NCBI RefSeq assembly: GCF_014646655.1
Contig: NZ_BMNR01000001.1
Span: 626,572-690,571 of the forward strand
DNA: 64,000 nt
Source of the DNA: Yeosuana aromativorans
Lineage (GTDB): Bacteria > Bacteroidota > Bacteroidia > Flavobacteriales > Flavobacteriaceae
Direction of reading: 5' to 3'
A program made the translations under genes and the position numbers. Every line of letters starts with the position of its first letter. Position 1 is the first letter of the stretch. A model generated the notes under the pieces. It made no database searches and was not told the DNA's origin. It saw only the letters and a program-made list of their open reading frames with translations. Below are positions 35,252 through 44,588 of this stretch, one piece after another.

Positions 35252-36502
35252 ATGCAAGTATTTAAATTTGGAGGTGCTTCAATAAAAGATGCCAATGGTG
35301 TTAAAAATTTAGCATCGGTTTTGCAAAAAGTTGGTTACGCAAAGACCTTGATAGTGGTTTCTGCCATGGGAAAAACAACAAACGCCTTGGAAGTGGTAAT
35401 CAACAACTACTTTGATAACAAAAGTGAATTGCAAAGTTCGTTACAGGATGTAAAAAAATATCACAATGCCATTCTTTTGGACTTATTTGAGAATGAGGAT
35501 ACAGCGGTTTTTAAAAATGTGTCCAATTTATTTGATGAATTGAATCGGTTTTTAAACAGTAACAAATCACCCGATTATAATTTTGTATATGACCAAATAA
35601 TCGGTTATGGTGAATTGGTTTCCACAACCATAATAAGCCATTATTTAAATGACATTGGATTAAAAAACAATTGGTTGGATGTAAGAGACTATATAAAAAC
35701 CGATACTTATTACAGAAGGGCAAACGTCAATTGGGATGAGACTCAACGCTTAATAAGTTCTCAATTTAACACCGCAAACTTAAATATAACCCAAGGTTTT
35801 TTGGGTAGTGATTCCAATAACTTTACCACATCGCTTGGCAGAGAGGGCAGTGATTATACGGCCGCTATTTTTGCCTATTGCCTGAATGCCGAAAGTGTTA
35901 CCATTTGGAAAGATGTTCCAGGTGTATTGAATGCTGACCCACGATATTTTGAAAATGCCCAACTGCTTCATAACATATCTTACAGAGAAGCCATTGAGCT
36001 GGCTTTTTATGGTGCCTCTGTTATTCATCCAAAAACACTACAACCCTTACAAAGAAAAGAAATTCCGTTGTTTGTAAAATCTTTTTTGAATCCTGAAGCC
36101 CCAGGAACAAAAGTTGGTAAGGGCGTCCCCTTAAAACCCAATATTCCTTGTTTTATAGTCAAAAAAAATCAGGTGTTGATTTCACTGTCTTCTTTAGACT
36201 TTTCCTATATAGTTGAAGAAAATATTAGCGAGATTTTTGGCTTGTTGCATTTATATAAAATGAAAGTTGATGTCATCCAAAATTCGGCCATTAGTTTTTC
36301 GGTGTGTGTTGATAATATCTATAAAAACCTAGATAAATTATTGCAGCATTTAAAAGCCAAATTCAAGGTTACCTGTCATGAAAACGTATCGCTTTATACT
36401 ATCAGAAACTATAACGAAACTGCTATTCAGCAGCTAGAACAAGGTAAAACTATTTTGCTCAAGCAGTTAACACAAGGAACCATCCAAATTGTAACAAAAT
36501 AA
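35252..36502 (+). CDS. Aspartate kinase (monofunctional)
   Basis: About 416 residues from the ATG at 35252. KFGGASIKDANG is the N-terminal ATP-binding motif, TSLGREGSDYTAA the phosphate/aspartate site, and IWKDVPGVLNADPR the kinase signature. FYGASVIHPKTLQPL follows, with a degenerate ACT region after about residue 300. It phosphorylates aspartate for Lys/Thr/Met synthesis. The longer frame from 35213 overlaps the GNAT gene and starts upstream of the conserved MQVFKFGG, so I reject it. No other pathway gene is adjacent. The GGAS in place of the usual GGTS near the N-terminus is a notable variant. Confidence 0.9.
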   Translation: MQVFKFGGASIKDANGVKNLASVLQKVGYAKTLIVVSAMGKTTNALEVVINNYFDNKSELQSSLQDVKKYHNAILLDLFENEDTAVFKNVSNLFDELNRFLNSNKSPDYNFVYDQIIGYGELVSTTIISHYLNDIGLKNNWLDVRDYIKTDTYYRRANVNWDETQRLISSQFNTANLNITQGFLGSDSNNFTTSLGREGSDYTAAIFAYCLNAESVTIWKDVPGVLNADPRYFENAQLLHNISYREAIELAFYGASVIHPKTLQPLQRKEIPLFVKSFLNPEAPGTKVGKGVPLKPNIPCFIVKKNQVLISLSSLDFSYIVEENISEIFGLLHLYKMKVDVIQNSAISFSVCVDNIYKNLDKLLQHLKAKFKVTCHENVSLYTIRNYNETAIQQLEQGKTILLKQLTQGTIQIVTK

Positions 36503-36586
36503 GTAATTATAATGTTGCCTAGTCTGTCTTTTTAACAACTTTAACCATGTGTTTGCTCTGTTATTTGAGTGTATAAAATAAAAAAA

Positions 36587-38437
36587 ATGATTAGGTTTGT
36601 AGGTATGACCAAAAAAGTTGATGTAGGATTAGTCTCTGCTAAAGAAATAGCCAAAGTAATAAATGTTGATGGCTATGGCTTTATTGGAACCTTTTTAGGT
36701 TGGCTGCTCATGAAGTTGCTCAAAATATCCACACTCAATAGAATTTACAAAAAAAATAAGCATCTTGAAAACCTTACTTTTTTAAACAGTATTCTAGATG
36801 ATTTTGAAATAAAATTTGAAATCCCCGAAGAAGATTTAAAACGCCTACCCAAAGAAGGTCCCTATATCACCATTTCCAATCATCCGTTAGGCGGTATTGA
36901 TGGTATTTTGCTATTAAAGCTCATGCTTGAACAGCGCCAGGATTTTAAAATTATAGCCAACTTTTTATTGCACCGCATAGAACCATTAAAACCTTACATC
37001 ATGCCTGTTAACCCATTTGAAGACAGAAAAGATGCTAAGTCCAGTATTACTGGTTTTAAAAACGCCTTATTGCATTTAAAAGAAGGACATCCGCTTGGAA
37101 TTTTCCCTGCAGGGGAAGTATCAACCTATCGCGACGGAAAACTTGTGGTTGACAGACCTTGGGAAGAAGCTGCCATGAAATTGGTTAAAAAAGCCGAAGT
37201 GCCCGTGGTTCCTATCTACTTTCATGCAAAAAACAGTCGGTTGTTTTATAAACTATCCAAAATAAGTGATACGTTAAGAACCGCCAAATTGCCTTCGGAA
37301 CTATTAACCCAAAAACGCCGAATTATAAAAGTAAGAATAGGAAGGCCCATTTCGGTTGCCGACCAAAAAGAACATGCAACCCTTGAAGAGTTCTGTGATT
37401 TTTTACGACGAAAAACCTATATGCTTTCCAATTCATTTGAAGATAAATTTAAAATTTTTGATAATCTCTCATCAACGCTCAAGGTCACGAAAATACCCAA
37501 ACGCATCGTAACTCCTATCTCAAAAGAGCTAATGACCAAAGAGGTCAACGCACTTCGAGATAAAGACTGTAGGTTGTTACAAAGTAAAAACTATGAAGTG
37601 TTTTTGGCCAAAGCCGATAACATTCCAAACATTCTGAGAGAGATTGGAAGGTTGCGTGAAATTACTTTTAGGGAAGTAGGCGAGGGCACCAACGAATCCA
37701 TTGACCTAGACCAATTTGACACCTATTACCACCACATGTTCCTTTGGGACGATGAGGCCAAATTAATTGTTGGCGCATACCGAATGGGATTGGGTTCCAG
37801 GATTTTTGCGCGTTTTGGCATTGATGGTTTTTATCTGCAAGACTTATTTAGGTTTGAACCCGAATTGCATAAAATGATGAGCCAATCCATTGAAATGGGT
37901 CGTGCCTTCATCATAAAAGACTACCAACAAAAACCAATGCCGTTATTTTTACTTTGGAAAGGTATTGTACATACAACCCTTCGTTTTCCAGAGCATAAAT
38001 ATTTAATTGGCGGCGTGAGCATTAGTAACCAGTTTTCAAAATTCTCTAAATCGTTGATGATTGAGTTTATGAAATCACATTACTACGACCCGTACATTGC
38101 GCAGTATGTGCACCCAAAAAAGGAGTTTAAAGTCAAGCTTAAAGATGCCGATAAGGATTTTGTGTTTGATGAAACCGAAGCCGACCTCAATAAGTTTGAT
38201 AAAATAATTGACGAAATAGAACCAGGAGCATTGCGCCTGCCTGTACTCTTAAAAAAATACATTAAACAAAATGCTCGTTTGGTAGCCTTTAACGTAGACC
38301 CTTTGTTTAACAATTCGGTTGATGGCTTAATGTACATTAAAATTGCCGATTTGCCCGAAAGTACCGTGAAACCCGTGATGGAAGAATTCCAAGCCGAGCT
38401 GGAACGGAAGTTTATGGAGAATAACGGAGAGGATTAA
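36587..38437 (+). CDS. olsF: Bifunctional ornithine-lipid acyltransferase (OlsF-like fusion)
   Basis: A two-domain protein of about 616 residues. The N-terminal half is an OlsA/PlsC-type O-acyltransferase (NHPLGGIDG, then GIFPAGEVSTYRDG). The C-terminal half is an OlsB/hemolysin-type N-acyltransferase with GNAT-like fold (IGRLREITFREVGEG, LFLWDDEAKLIVGAYRMG, GRAFIIKDYQ). The same fusion, OlsF, makes ornithine lipids in one polypeptide in Flavobacterium and Serratia. These phosphorus-free aminolipids replace or supplement phospholipids. A GTG at 36569 could add six residues; I prefer the ATG at 36587. It is a single gene closed by a strong terminator. Confidence 0.85.
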   Translation: MIRFVGMTKKVDVGLVSAKEIAKVINVDGYGFIGTFLGWLLMKLLKISTLNRIYKKNKHLENLTFLNSILDDFEIKFEIPEEDLKRLPKEGPYITISNHPLGGIDGILLLKLMLEQRQDFKIIANFLLHRIEPLKPYIMPVNPFEDRKDAKSSITGFKNALLHLKEGHPLGIFPAGEVSTYRDGKLVVDRPWEEAAMKLVKKAEVPVVPIYFHAKNSRLFYKLSKISDTLRTAKLPSELLTQKRRIIKVRIGRPISVADQKEHATLEEFCDFLRRKTYMLSNSFEDKFKIFDNLSSTLKVTKIPKRIVTPISKELMTKEVNALRDKDCRLLQSKNYEVFLAKADNIPNILREIGRLREITFREVGEGTNESIDLDQFDTYYHHMFLWDDEAKLIVGAYRMGLGSRIFARFGIDGFYLQDLFRFEPELHKMMSQSIEMGRAFIIKDYQQKPMPLFLLWKGIVHTTLRFPEHKYLIGGVSISNQFSKFSKSLMIEFMKSHYYDPYIAQYVHPKKEFKVKLKDADKDFVFDETEADLNKFDKIIDEIEPGALRLPVLLKKYIKQNARLVAFNVDPLFNNSVDGLMYIKIADLPESTVKPVMEEFQAELERKFMENNGED

Positions 38438-38440
38438 GAA

Positions 38441-38473
38441 AAAAAAGCCCGAAATTTAATTTCGGGCTTTTTT
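38441..38473. terminator. Strong bidirectional terminator after olsF
   Basis: The arms aaaaaagcccgaaa (38441-38454) and tttcgggctttttt (38460-38473) are perfectly complementary, flanked by A and T runs. It sits between convergent olsF and the TM2-domain gene. Confidence 0.95.
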
Positions 38474-38490
38474 GTTTTTTCCATTTTTTA

Positions 38491-38859
38491 TTAAAACCAG
38501 GGCTTTTTACCTACTTGATAGGTATTGTAAAACTCCTCATCTGATTTGGTGAGGTAAATAATCCCTTCAATTAAGCCTAAAACACTCATCACCCAGCCTG
38601 CCATTCCACAGGTAAGGATGCCCAGTATCAAGGTAATTACAAGGATAATAATACCTTCTTTAGTATATCCCAACACAAATTTATGGATTCCAAAAACTCC
38701 TAAAATAATGGCCAGAACACCTGCCAATATTTTTTTGTTGTTCCCCGTAAAGGTTTCCTTAGCATTTTCTGTAAATTCTGAAGCCGATTCTTTGGCTTCG
38801 TCTGCAAATTCTTTGGCCTTATTTTTAAGGTCGTCTGTTTCGTTTTTTTCTTCTGCCAT
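38491..38859 (-). CDS. TM2-domain membrane protein
   Basis: A 122-residue protein. The N-terminal half is a charged, amphipathic, Lys/Glu/Ala-rich helix (about residues 3-45, possible coiled coil). The C-terminal half is a TM2 domain: two membrane helices around GVFGIHKFVLGYTKEG and ILTCGMAGWVMSVLGLIEG. TM2 proteins are widespread and poorly characterised. The gene is downstream of the TauE-type gene with a 56-bp gap and ends at the shared terminator. Confidence 0.88.
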   Translation of the reverse strand: MAEEKNETDDLKNKAKEFADEAKESASEFTENAKETFTGNNKKILAGVLAIILGVFGIHKFVLGYTKEGIIILVITLILGILTCGMAGWVMSVLGLIEGIIYLTKSDEEFYNTYQVGKKPWF

Positions 38860-38915
38860 GATTGGTTATAATTTGGTTTGACCATTAAAAGTAATAAAAA
38901 AACAGCATACAATGG

Positions 38916-39680
38916 CTATCTAAAGAACAAGATGATACCCCCAATGGCTGTTACTATTAAAATAAATCGCCTATAATTTACATTTGAAATCAACTTTACA
39001 ATGGAAACACCTATAAAAAAACCAAGAATCACAATAGGAACCAATACCGAATTTAAAACAAGTGATTCTACAGTAACCGTTTTCCAAATAAGAATGTGAA
39101 AAGGCAGTTTAAATAGATTGATGATAAAAAACAACCAGGCTGCTGTGCCAATAAACTCATTTTTTGGAAACCGCATGGTCAAAAAATACAGGTTTGATAC
39201 GGGGCCTGCTAAATTTCCAATCATTGTGGTAAAGCCCGTTAAAAATCCCGTAATCCATGAAAACAATTTATTATTGGGAATCTTGGTTGATTTTCTGTTT
39301 TCTGAGATAAACATAAGAATGACCGAGCCAATGATAATAATAGCCATGAGTCTTTTAAAAAGCATTTCAGAAATATCGTTTCCCAACCAAACGCCTACCA
39401 AAACGCCGACTATCATCATGGGCAATAACTTAAAGATATATTTCCACTGTGCATGCCGATTGTAATAGATAACCGCTAAAATATCAGCACTAATCAACAT
39501 AGGAAGCAGCACGCCTGTAGATTCCTTTTCTCCAAAAACAAATGCCAAAATCACAACTATAATGATGCCAATACCTTTTATGCCGGCTTTTGATAAACCT
39601 AATAAAAAAACAGCTGTGCCAACTGCAATCCACTGTAATGCTGATAACTGGTAGGATTGGAGAATTTCTAGATAAGTCAA
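38916..39680 (-). CDS. TauE/SafE-family membrane transporter
   Basis: A 254-residue protein with about eight membrane helices and two related halves. WITGFLTGFTTMIGNLAGPVSNLYFL is the recognisable TauE/SafE signature, and the N-terminal GLSKAGIKGIG is its counterpart. Family members export sulfite, sulfoacetate or related anions; the substrate cannot be told here. The frame opens with TTG (39678-39680). A stop lies just upstream in frame and the first 40 residues contain no Met, so TTG is the real start or the gene uses another non-ATG codon. Confidence 0.87.
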   Translation of the reverse strand: MTYLEILQSYQLSALQWIAVGTAVFLLGLSKAGIKGIGIIIVVILAFVFGEKESTGVLLPMLISADILAVIYYNRHAQWKYIFKLLPMMIVGVLVGVWLGNDISEMLFKRLMAIIIIGSVILMFISENRKSTKIPNNKLFSWITGFLTGFTTMIGNLAGPVSNLYFLTMRFPKNEFIGTAAWLFFIINLFKLPFHILIWKTVTVESLVLNSVLVPIVILGFFIGVSIVKLISNVNYRRFILIVTAIGGIILFFR

Positions 39681-39731
39681 ATGGAATAAAGTTTATGGAA
39701 TTTATAAATCAAAATTACGAAAATGGCGTGT

Positions 39732-40100
39732 CTAAGGTTCCCAAAGTTCTATTTTATTGCCGTCGTTATCTAGTATCCATCCAAATTTTCCATAATCATA
39801 TGTTTCCATATCTCCAATAACGGTAACCCCCTCAGCCTTTAAGGTTTTTAATAGTTCCTCCAAATTTTCAACTCGATAGTTAACCATAATATCTTTTTTT
39901 GAAGGCTCAAAATACTTGGTGTCTTCGGGAAACGGACTCCATTGTGTTGCGCATTCCTTTCCGTCTTTGTCTTTCCATAAAAAAGTACATCCATAATCAT
40001 TGGTGTTAAACCCTAAATGTTTTTTATACCATGCCATGGTGGCTTTTGGATCTTTGGTCTTAAAAAACAATCCGCCTATTCCGGTAACTCTATTTTTCAT
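39732..40100 (-). CDS. VOC-superfamily (glyoxalase-like) protein, copy 1
   Basis: A 122-residue vicinal-oxygen-chelate fold protein. RVTGIGGLFFKTKDPKATMAWY is the first beta-alpha module and MVNYRVENLEELLKTLKAEGV with GWILDNDGNKIELWEP the second. The final Glu-Leu-Trp matches the usual metal-ligand Glu. Such small VOC proteins include glyoxalases, resistance proteins and isomerases; no specific role can be given. It is 15 bp downstream of a second VOC gene. Confidence 0.85.
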   Translation of the reverse strand: MKNRVTGIGGLFFKTKDPKATMAWYKKHLGFNTNDYGCTFLWKDKDGKECATQWSPFPEDTKYFEPSKKDIMVNYRVENLEELLKTLKAEGVTVIGDMETYDYGKFGWILDNDGNKIELWEP

Positions 40101-40115
40101 TTTCTCGTGTAAAAG

Positions 40116-40487
40116 TTAAACATGTTGGTCTATAAGTATGGTATTTCCGTCAGGATCAAACATTACAATACTAGCAGGTCCAGACGTGTTTTCGTCAGCT
40201 TCCCTTTCTAATTTAATATTGTTTTCCTTTAAATTCCTCTGAATGCTTCTCACATCATCAAAAGGTTCTACTTTGTTGGCATTTTCATCCCAACCTGGAT
40301 TAAAGGTTAAGATATTGTTTTCAAACATGCCTTGGAACAATCCAATGAGTGCATTGCCGTTTTTCATGATAAGATAGTTTTTTTCCATCTGCCCTGCATA
40401 CACACTAAATCCCAAGGTTTCGTAAAATTGTTTTGATGCCTTAATGTCCTTGACACTAAGACTTGCTGAAAAGGCTCCTAATTTCAT
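40116..40487 (-). CDS. VOC-superfamily (glyoxalase-like) protein, copy 2
   Basis: A 123-residue VOC protein starting GAFSASLSVKDIKASKQFYETLGF, a clear first beta-alpha-beta module. It ends SIVMFDPDGNTILIDQHV, where the usual Glu ligand appears replaced by Asp. It is divergent in sequence from its neighbour, so this is not a recent duplication. It lies in a run of small minus-strand genes (DUF1801-VOC-VOC). Function unknown. Confidence 0.85.
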   Translation of the reverse strand: MKLGAFSASLSVKDIKASKQFYETLGFSVYAGQMEKNYLIMKNGNALIGLFQGMFENNILTFNPGWDENANKVEPFDDVRSIQRNLKENNIKLEREADENTSGPASIVMFDPDGNTILIDQHV

Positions 40488-40512
40488 GGTTATGGTTTTA
40501 TTGGTTGATCTA

Positions 40513-40968
40513 CTATTTTTTTATGTTTGATTCATAAATGGTAATCCATTCATCTACTGTCATTTTTGAAGCCAGCTGTCCTATTAATTCATAGGGGATG
40601 TCTTCAATGTTTTTAAATCGGATACAGCATTTGCCCATATCCAACCTGCGTTTACTGTACTTTGGGAATTCTGAAACAAACCAATCTTGAATCTCATTTT
40701 TGACATAAATACCACTATGGTAAATATTAACAGAATTTTTTTGTGAGGCAATACTTAAAAATGGCAATGGCAGTTCTGGGGTGCAATGATAACCATTTGG
40801 ATATATTGAGTGTGGTACCACATATCCAATCATACCGTAGCTAACAGTTTCGTGAAACCCTTTCGGGAGATTGGCCTTTATGGTTTTACGCAACTTATTG
40901 ATAACCATTTGCCGTTCCTGCGGTAGTTGTCCAACATAATCTTCTGGCGAATTTGCAATGTATTGCAT
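40513..40968 (-). CDS. DUF1801-family protein (YdhG-like)
   Basis: A 151-residue protein with the DUF1801 pattern: SPEDYVGQLPQERQMVINKLRKTI at the start, GFHETVSYGMIGYVVP, SIASQKNSVNIYHSGIY and the RRLDMGKCCIRFKNIEDIP block. The fold is compact alpha/beta, similar to iron-chaperone frataxin-like proteins, and no reaction is established for the family. It is 25 bp upstream of the VOC genes and probably part of the same transcript. Confidence 0.85.
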   Translation of the reverse strand: MQYIANSPEDYVGQLPQERQMVINKLRKTIKANLPKGFHETVSYGMIGYVVPHSIYPNGYHCTPELPLPFLSIASQKNSVNIYHSGIYVKNEIQDWFVSEFPKYSKRRLDMGKCCIRFKNIEDIPYELIGQLASKMTVDEWITIYESNIKK

Positions 40969-40992
40969 TATGTAACTTTTAGGTTTCTAAAG

Positions 40993-41928
40993 TTAGCAAA
41001 ATTTTGCAATTATCTTGTCTACAATGGTTTGGGCCAATTTTTGTTTACTTTCTATGGTCCATCCTGCCACATGAGGCGACAGAACAACATTTTTTGCTTG
41101 GATTAAATAGTGGAACGCTTCAGGCATATCAGAAGTAAAAAGTTGTTCAAACGAGGCTTTTTCGTATTCCAACACATCAAGCCCGGCTCCCAATATGTTT
41201 CCAGATTTTAGGGCTGCCACCAAATCTTTTGTTACCACGCTTTTGCCGCGGGCTGTATTGATAAACCAGAACGGTTTTTTAAACTGATTAATGAAATCAG
41301 CATTAATCATGTTTAAAGTCAATGGTGTTTGCGGTGTGTGCAAACTAACTACATCCACTTGTTCCATAAATTCTTTTAGGGATACTTGTTTGGCATTTTT
41401 ATCTCCAACATTCTCTAAAATATCATAACACAGAATCTCAACATCAAATCCACGAAGTTTTTTGGCAAAGGCTTTTCCCATATTGCCATAACCAATAATA
41501 CCAACTGTTTTGCCGTCCAATTCAATACCTCTGTTATCTTCACGTAGCCATTTGCCTTGTCGTACCTCGGCATCGGCCTTATTGAGTTTGTTGAACAAGG
41601 ATAACAACATGCCTAAAGTATGTTCACCAACCGCATTTCTGTTACCCTCAGGAGCTGCAATTAATGATACTCCTTTAGTTTCAGCATAGTCACAATCAAT
41701 ATTTTCCAACCCAGCACCCACACGTCCAATAAATTTTAGGTTGGTTGCAGCATCCAAAAATTGTTTATCAACTGTAAATCGGCTTCTTAAAATAATGCCA
41801 TCGTAGTTTGAAATTTTGGCTTCAACAACTTCTTTTGAAGAGGTGTAATCCTCATCATTAATAAAGCCTACATCATTCAGTTGGTTTATCAATAATGGAT
41901 GGTTAGTATCTAGATGGAGTATTTTCAT
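40993..41928 (-). CDS. D-2-hydroxyacid dehydrogenase (SerA/phosphoglycerate dehydrogenase-like)
   Basis: A 311-residue NAD-dependent dehydrogenase. The nucleotide motif is GIIGYGNMGKAFAKKL (about residue 145) with Asp after the second strand (ILCYD). FINTARGKSVVTKDLV and the catalytic His in LSPHVAGWTIES follow. It has no C-terminal ACT domain, so feedback-controlled SerA is less likely. Glycerate, hydroxypyruvate or phosphoglycerate dehydrogenase are all possible. It starts directly after the cupin gene stop (TAA-ATG), so the two are coupled. Confidence 0.88.
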   Translation of the reverse strand: MKILHLDTNHPLLINQLNDVGFINDEDYTSSKEVVEAKISNYDGIILRSRFTVDKQFLDAATNLKFIGRVGAGLENIDCDYAETKGVSLIAAPEGNRNAVGEHTLGMLLSLFNKLNKADAEVRQGKWLREDNRGIELDGKTVGIIGYGNMGKAFAKKLRGFDVEILCYDILENVGDKNAKQVSLKEFMEQVDVVSLHTPQTPLTLNMINADFINQFKKPFWFINTARGKSVVTKDLVAALKSGNILGAGLDVLEYEKASFEQLFTSDMPEAFHYLIQAKNVVLSPHVAGWTIESKQKLAQTIVDKIIAKFC

Positions 41929-42294
41929 TTATATTTTAGGATAGTGCGTTTGTGTTTTGGCGTGCTGTACATTTCCCGTATGGGCCGTTGTTATTTTTTC
42001 AAACAAAAGTACCTGAACTTCTTCGTTGTCTTTTGTCATTGGGTTGTGCTCAACGCCCTTTGGAACAACAATTAATTCACCTTCTTTTACTATTTCAGTT
42101 CGGTCACGAAATTGCATAAACAGAGTTCCTTTGATAACCTGAAACAATTCATCTTCATCCTCATGGCTGTGCCAAACAAATTCACCTTTTAATTTCGCTA
42201 AGAGCACTTGCATATTATCAACAATGGCTATTTGATGCGGATGCCAATTTTGACTGAATTTTGAAAATTTATCTAGAATATTGATTGTCTTCAT
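41929..42294 (-). CDS. Cupin-domain protein
   Basis: A 121-residue single-domain cupin. Motif 1 is HSHEDEDELFQVIKGTLFMQ (His, His, Glu ligands) and motif 2 is VPKGVEHNPMTKDNEEV (final His). Length and arrangement match the small mannose-6-phosphate isomerase-like cupins, whose substrates are unknown. It is translationally coupled to the hydroxyacid dehydrogenase gene. Upstream of it lies the palindromic repeat at 42316-42393. Confidence 0.88.
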   Translation of the reverse strand: MKTINILDKFSKFSQNWHPHQIAIVDNMQVLLAKLKGEFVWHSHEDEDELFQVIKGTLFMQFRDRTEIVKEGELIVVPKGVEHNPMTKDNEEVQVLLFEKITTAHTGNVQHAKTQTHYPKI

Positions 42295-42315
42295 GCAGTA
42301 AATTTACAAAGTTTT

Positions 42316-42393
42316 GCGTTAGCGATTACAGAGAAAATCCTTTTGCTTTTGCAAAAGATTGTAACGGAAAGCGCGACCCGAAGGGTAACGCCC
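42316..42393. repeat. 78-bp palindromic, GC-richer intergenic repeat element
   Basis: The element is bounded by GCGTTA (42316-42321) and TAACGC (42386-42391). It contains two internal hairpins: CTTTTGC-tttt-GCAAAAG (about 42350-42357) and ACCC-gaa-GGGT (about 42377-42386). It stands out by base composition in an AT-rich gap between mgtE and the cupin gene. From memory, very similar strings (GCGTTAG...GACCCGAAGGG...AACGCCC) recur between genes in many Flavobacteriaceae genomes, which would make it a dispersed REP-like repeat. Only one copy is in this window. Confidence 0.65.
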
Positions 42394-42398
42394 AATAA

Positions 42399-43772
42399 TT
42401 AAAACCCTAGAATAAGTTTTGCAATTAGGAAGTATAAGAGAATACCAAAAATATCGTTACTTGTGGTGATAAAAGGCCCGGTTGCCACTGCTGGATCTAC
42501 ACCTCGTTTATCTAGAAAAATAGGGATGAAAGTACCTATTAAAGCGGCAATGATGATGACGGTAATCAAGGCGGCACCAATGGTTAACGACACTAAATAC
42601 TCTGTTTTGAAAAAGAAATGGCTAATGATGATGGCTACAAATGCAATGGCTACACCATTGACCAAGCCCAGTACAAATTCTTTAAATAAGCGTTTTAAAA
42701 TTTCGCCTTTTATGGTGTCATTTGCCAACCCTTGAACCACAATAGCTGAGGATTGTACCCCTACATTACCAGCTGTTGCCTGAATTAACGGCACAAAGCA
42801 CAATAGAATGGCATAATCTTTCATGACCGTCTGGAAATTGGTAATAATGGTTGCTGCGCCTATGCCACCAAACATACCAATAAGCAACCAGGGTAAACGG
42901 GCTTTGGTAAGTTCCCAAATACTATCATCGGCCTCAACGTCACTGGTAATACCCGCTGCCAACTGATAATCTTTTTCGGCTTCTTCTTTCATGACATCGA
43001 CTATGTCATCAATGGTAATTCTACCCAGAAGTTTTTGGTTATTATCTACCACCGGAATGGCTTCCAAATCGTATTTCTGCATGACCCTGGCCACATCTTC
43101 GGCCTCATCATGTACATTAACACTGTCTACATTTGATATGTAGATATCGGCTATTTTTTGATCACTTTTTGCAACTATCAAATCTTTAAGGGACAGTCTT
43201 CCTATCAATTTGTTCTGCTTATCCACAACGTATATGGAGTGCACACGCGTAACGTCTTTAGCTTGCCCCCTAATCCTTCGTAAACATCCAGCCACAGTCC
43301 AGGTTTCATAGACTTTTACCAGCTCTTTGGCCATCAAGCCACCAGCAGTATCCTCATCATAGGCTAAAAGTTCCTTGATTTCAGCCTTATGGTCTTCATC
43401 CTCAATATGCGAAATAACTTCCTGTTGCCGTTCTTCAGGCAACTCTGCTATGATATCGGCTGCATCATCGGTATCTAGCTCTTCAATTTCTTCGGCAATC
43501 TCTTTGGCCGAGAGATTTTTCAATACCTTTTCCCTGTTATCCTCATCAAGCTCCATGATGATATCAGAGGTCATTTCGGAATCAAGAAGTTTTATGACAT
43601 ACATGGCCGCTTCTAGATCCAGTTCATCTAAAATTTCGGCAATATCCGCGTAATGGAACTCATTTAACAGCTTTTGTAATTCTTTGTCGTTTTGTTGCGC
43701 GACCAGAATTTCAACTTGCTCTATAAGTTCATCACTTAGCTCAAATTGTATGTTTTCTTTTTCTTCTGACAA
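42399..43772 (-). CDS. mgtE: Magnesium transporter MgtE
   Basis: A 457-residue Mg2+ channel. The N-terminal helical-repeat domain (to about residue 135) is followed by two CBS domains (about 140-265) that sense cytosolic Mg2+. Five membrane helices end the protein, with the pore motif around GVQSSAIVVQGLA and KRGVDPAVATGPFITTSNDIFG. The frame begins with TTG at 43770-43772. No in-frame ATG exists back to a stop codon that is also the stop of rsmA. It is the last gene of the unit TPR-GNAT-DUF4286-rsmA-mgtE. Confidence 0.94.
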   Translation of the reverse strand: MSEEKENIQFELSDELIEQVEILVAQQNDKELQKLLNEFHYADIAEILDELDLEAAMYVIKLLDSEMTSDIIMELDEDNREKVLKNLSAKEIAEEIEELDTDDAADIIAELPEERQQEVISHIEDEDHKAEIKELLAYDEDTAGGLMAKELVKVYETWTVAGCLRRIRGQAKDVTRVHSIYVVDKQNKLIGRLSLKDLIVAKSDQKIADIYISNVDSVNVHDEAEDVARVMQKYDLEAIPVVDNNQKLLGRITIDDIVDVMKEEAEKDYQLAAGITSDVEADDSIWELTKARLPWLLIGMFGGIGAATIITNFQTVMKDYAILLCFVPLIQATAGNVGVQSSAIVVQGLANDTIKGEILKRLFKEFVLGLVNGVAIAFVAIIISHFFFKTEYLVSLTIGAALITVIIIAALIGTFIPIFLDKRGVDPAVATGPFITTSNDIFGILLYFLIAKLILGF

Positions 43773-43793
43773 ATTGAAAAGTTTTAAGGATTT

Positions 43794-44567
43794 TTAAACG
43801 TCTTTTTCAATTTCTTGTGTGAGTTCAATAAATTCTTGAACACATAATTGTTCAGGACGTTTGCCAAAGATAGCATTTGCTTTTAAATTATCTGACAAAT
43901 TAAATGTTTTTAAACTGTTACGAAGCGTTTTTCTGCGTTGTTGAAAAGCCGTTTTCACAACCTTAAAAAATAACGCATCATCACAGGGCAAGGTATAATC
44001 TTGTTTTCTAATAAGTCTTAAAACACCCGATTCCACTTTTGGAGGTGGATTAAAAACCGAAGCCGGTACGGTGAACAAATATTCAGCATCATAAAAGGCT
44101 TGTGTTAACACCGATAGAATACCGTACACTTTACTGCCTTCTTTTGAACAAATACGTTGGGCCACTTCTTTTTGGAACATGCCCGAAAACTCAGGAATCT
44201 GGTTTCTCATTTCCAACAGTTTAAATACAATTTGGGTAGAGATATTGTAAGGGAAGTTTCCAATAATGGCAAATGGTTCGTCATTAAAAACCGCTTTCAA
44301 ATCGTACTTTAAAAAATCCTTTTCAATGATTCTGGGTGCCAGATTTAAATAGCTAGATTTTAAATAATCCACCGATTCTGAATCAATTTCAATGACATAG
44401 GTTACTGTGTCTTTTTCAAGTAAATATTTGGTTAAAACCCCCATGCCTGGACCAATCTCCAAAACTTTTTTATAACCGTTCAAACTGAGCGTATCGGCAA
44501 TTTTTTTTGCAATATTCTCATCATTTAAAAAATGTTGCCCTAAATGTTTTTTTGCTTTTACGGTCAT
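43794..44567 (-). CDS. rsmA: 16S rRNA dimethyladenosine transferase
   Basis: A 257-residue SAM-dependent enzyme (also called KsgA) that dimethylates two adjacent adenosines near the 3' end of 16S rRNA during small-subunit assembly. It has [12 protein letters not shown] at the N-terminus, SAM-binding [10 protein letters not shown] and the catalytic [10 protein letters not shown]. It lies 21 bp upstream of mgtE, in the same five-gene unit. Length is normal. Confidence 0.95.
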   Translation of the reverse strand: MTVKAKKHLGQHFLNDENIAKKIADTLSLNGYKKVLEIGPGMGVLTKYLLEKDTVTYVIEIDSESVDYLKSSYLNLAPRIIEKDFLKYDLKAVFNDEPFAIIGNFPYNISTQIVFKLLEMRNQIPEFSGMFQKEVAQRICSKEGSKVYGILSVLTQAFYDAEYLFTVPASVFNPPPKVESGVLRLIRKQDYTLPCDDALFFKVVKTAFQQRRKTLRNSLKTFNLSDNLKANAIFGKRPEQLCVQEFIELTQEIEKDV

Positions 44568-44588
44568 GGTCTTGGTTATATTCTCAAA

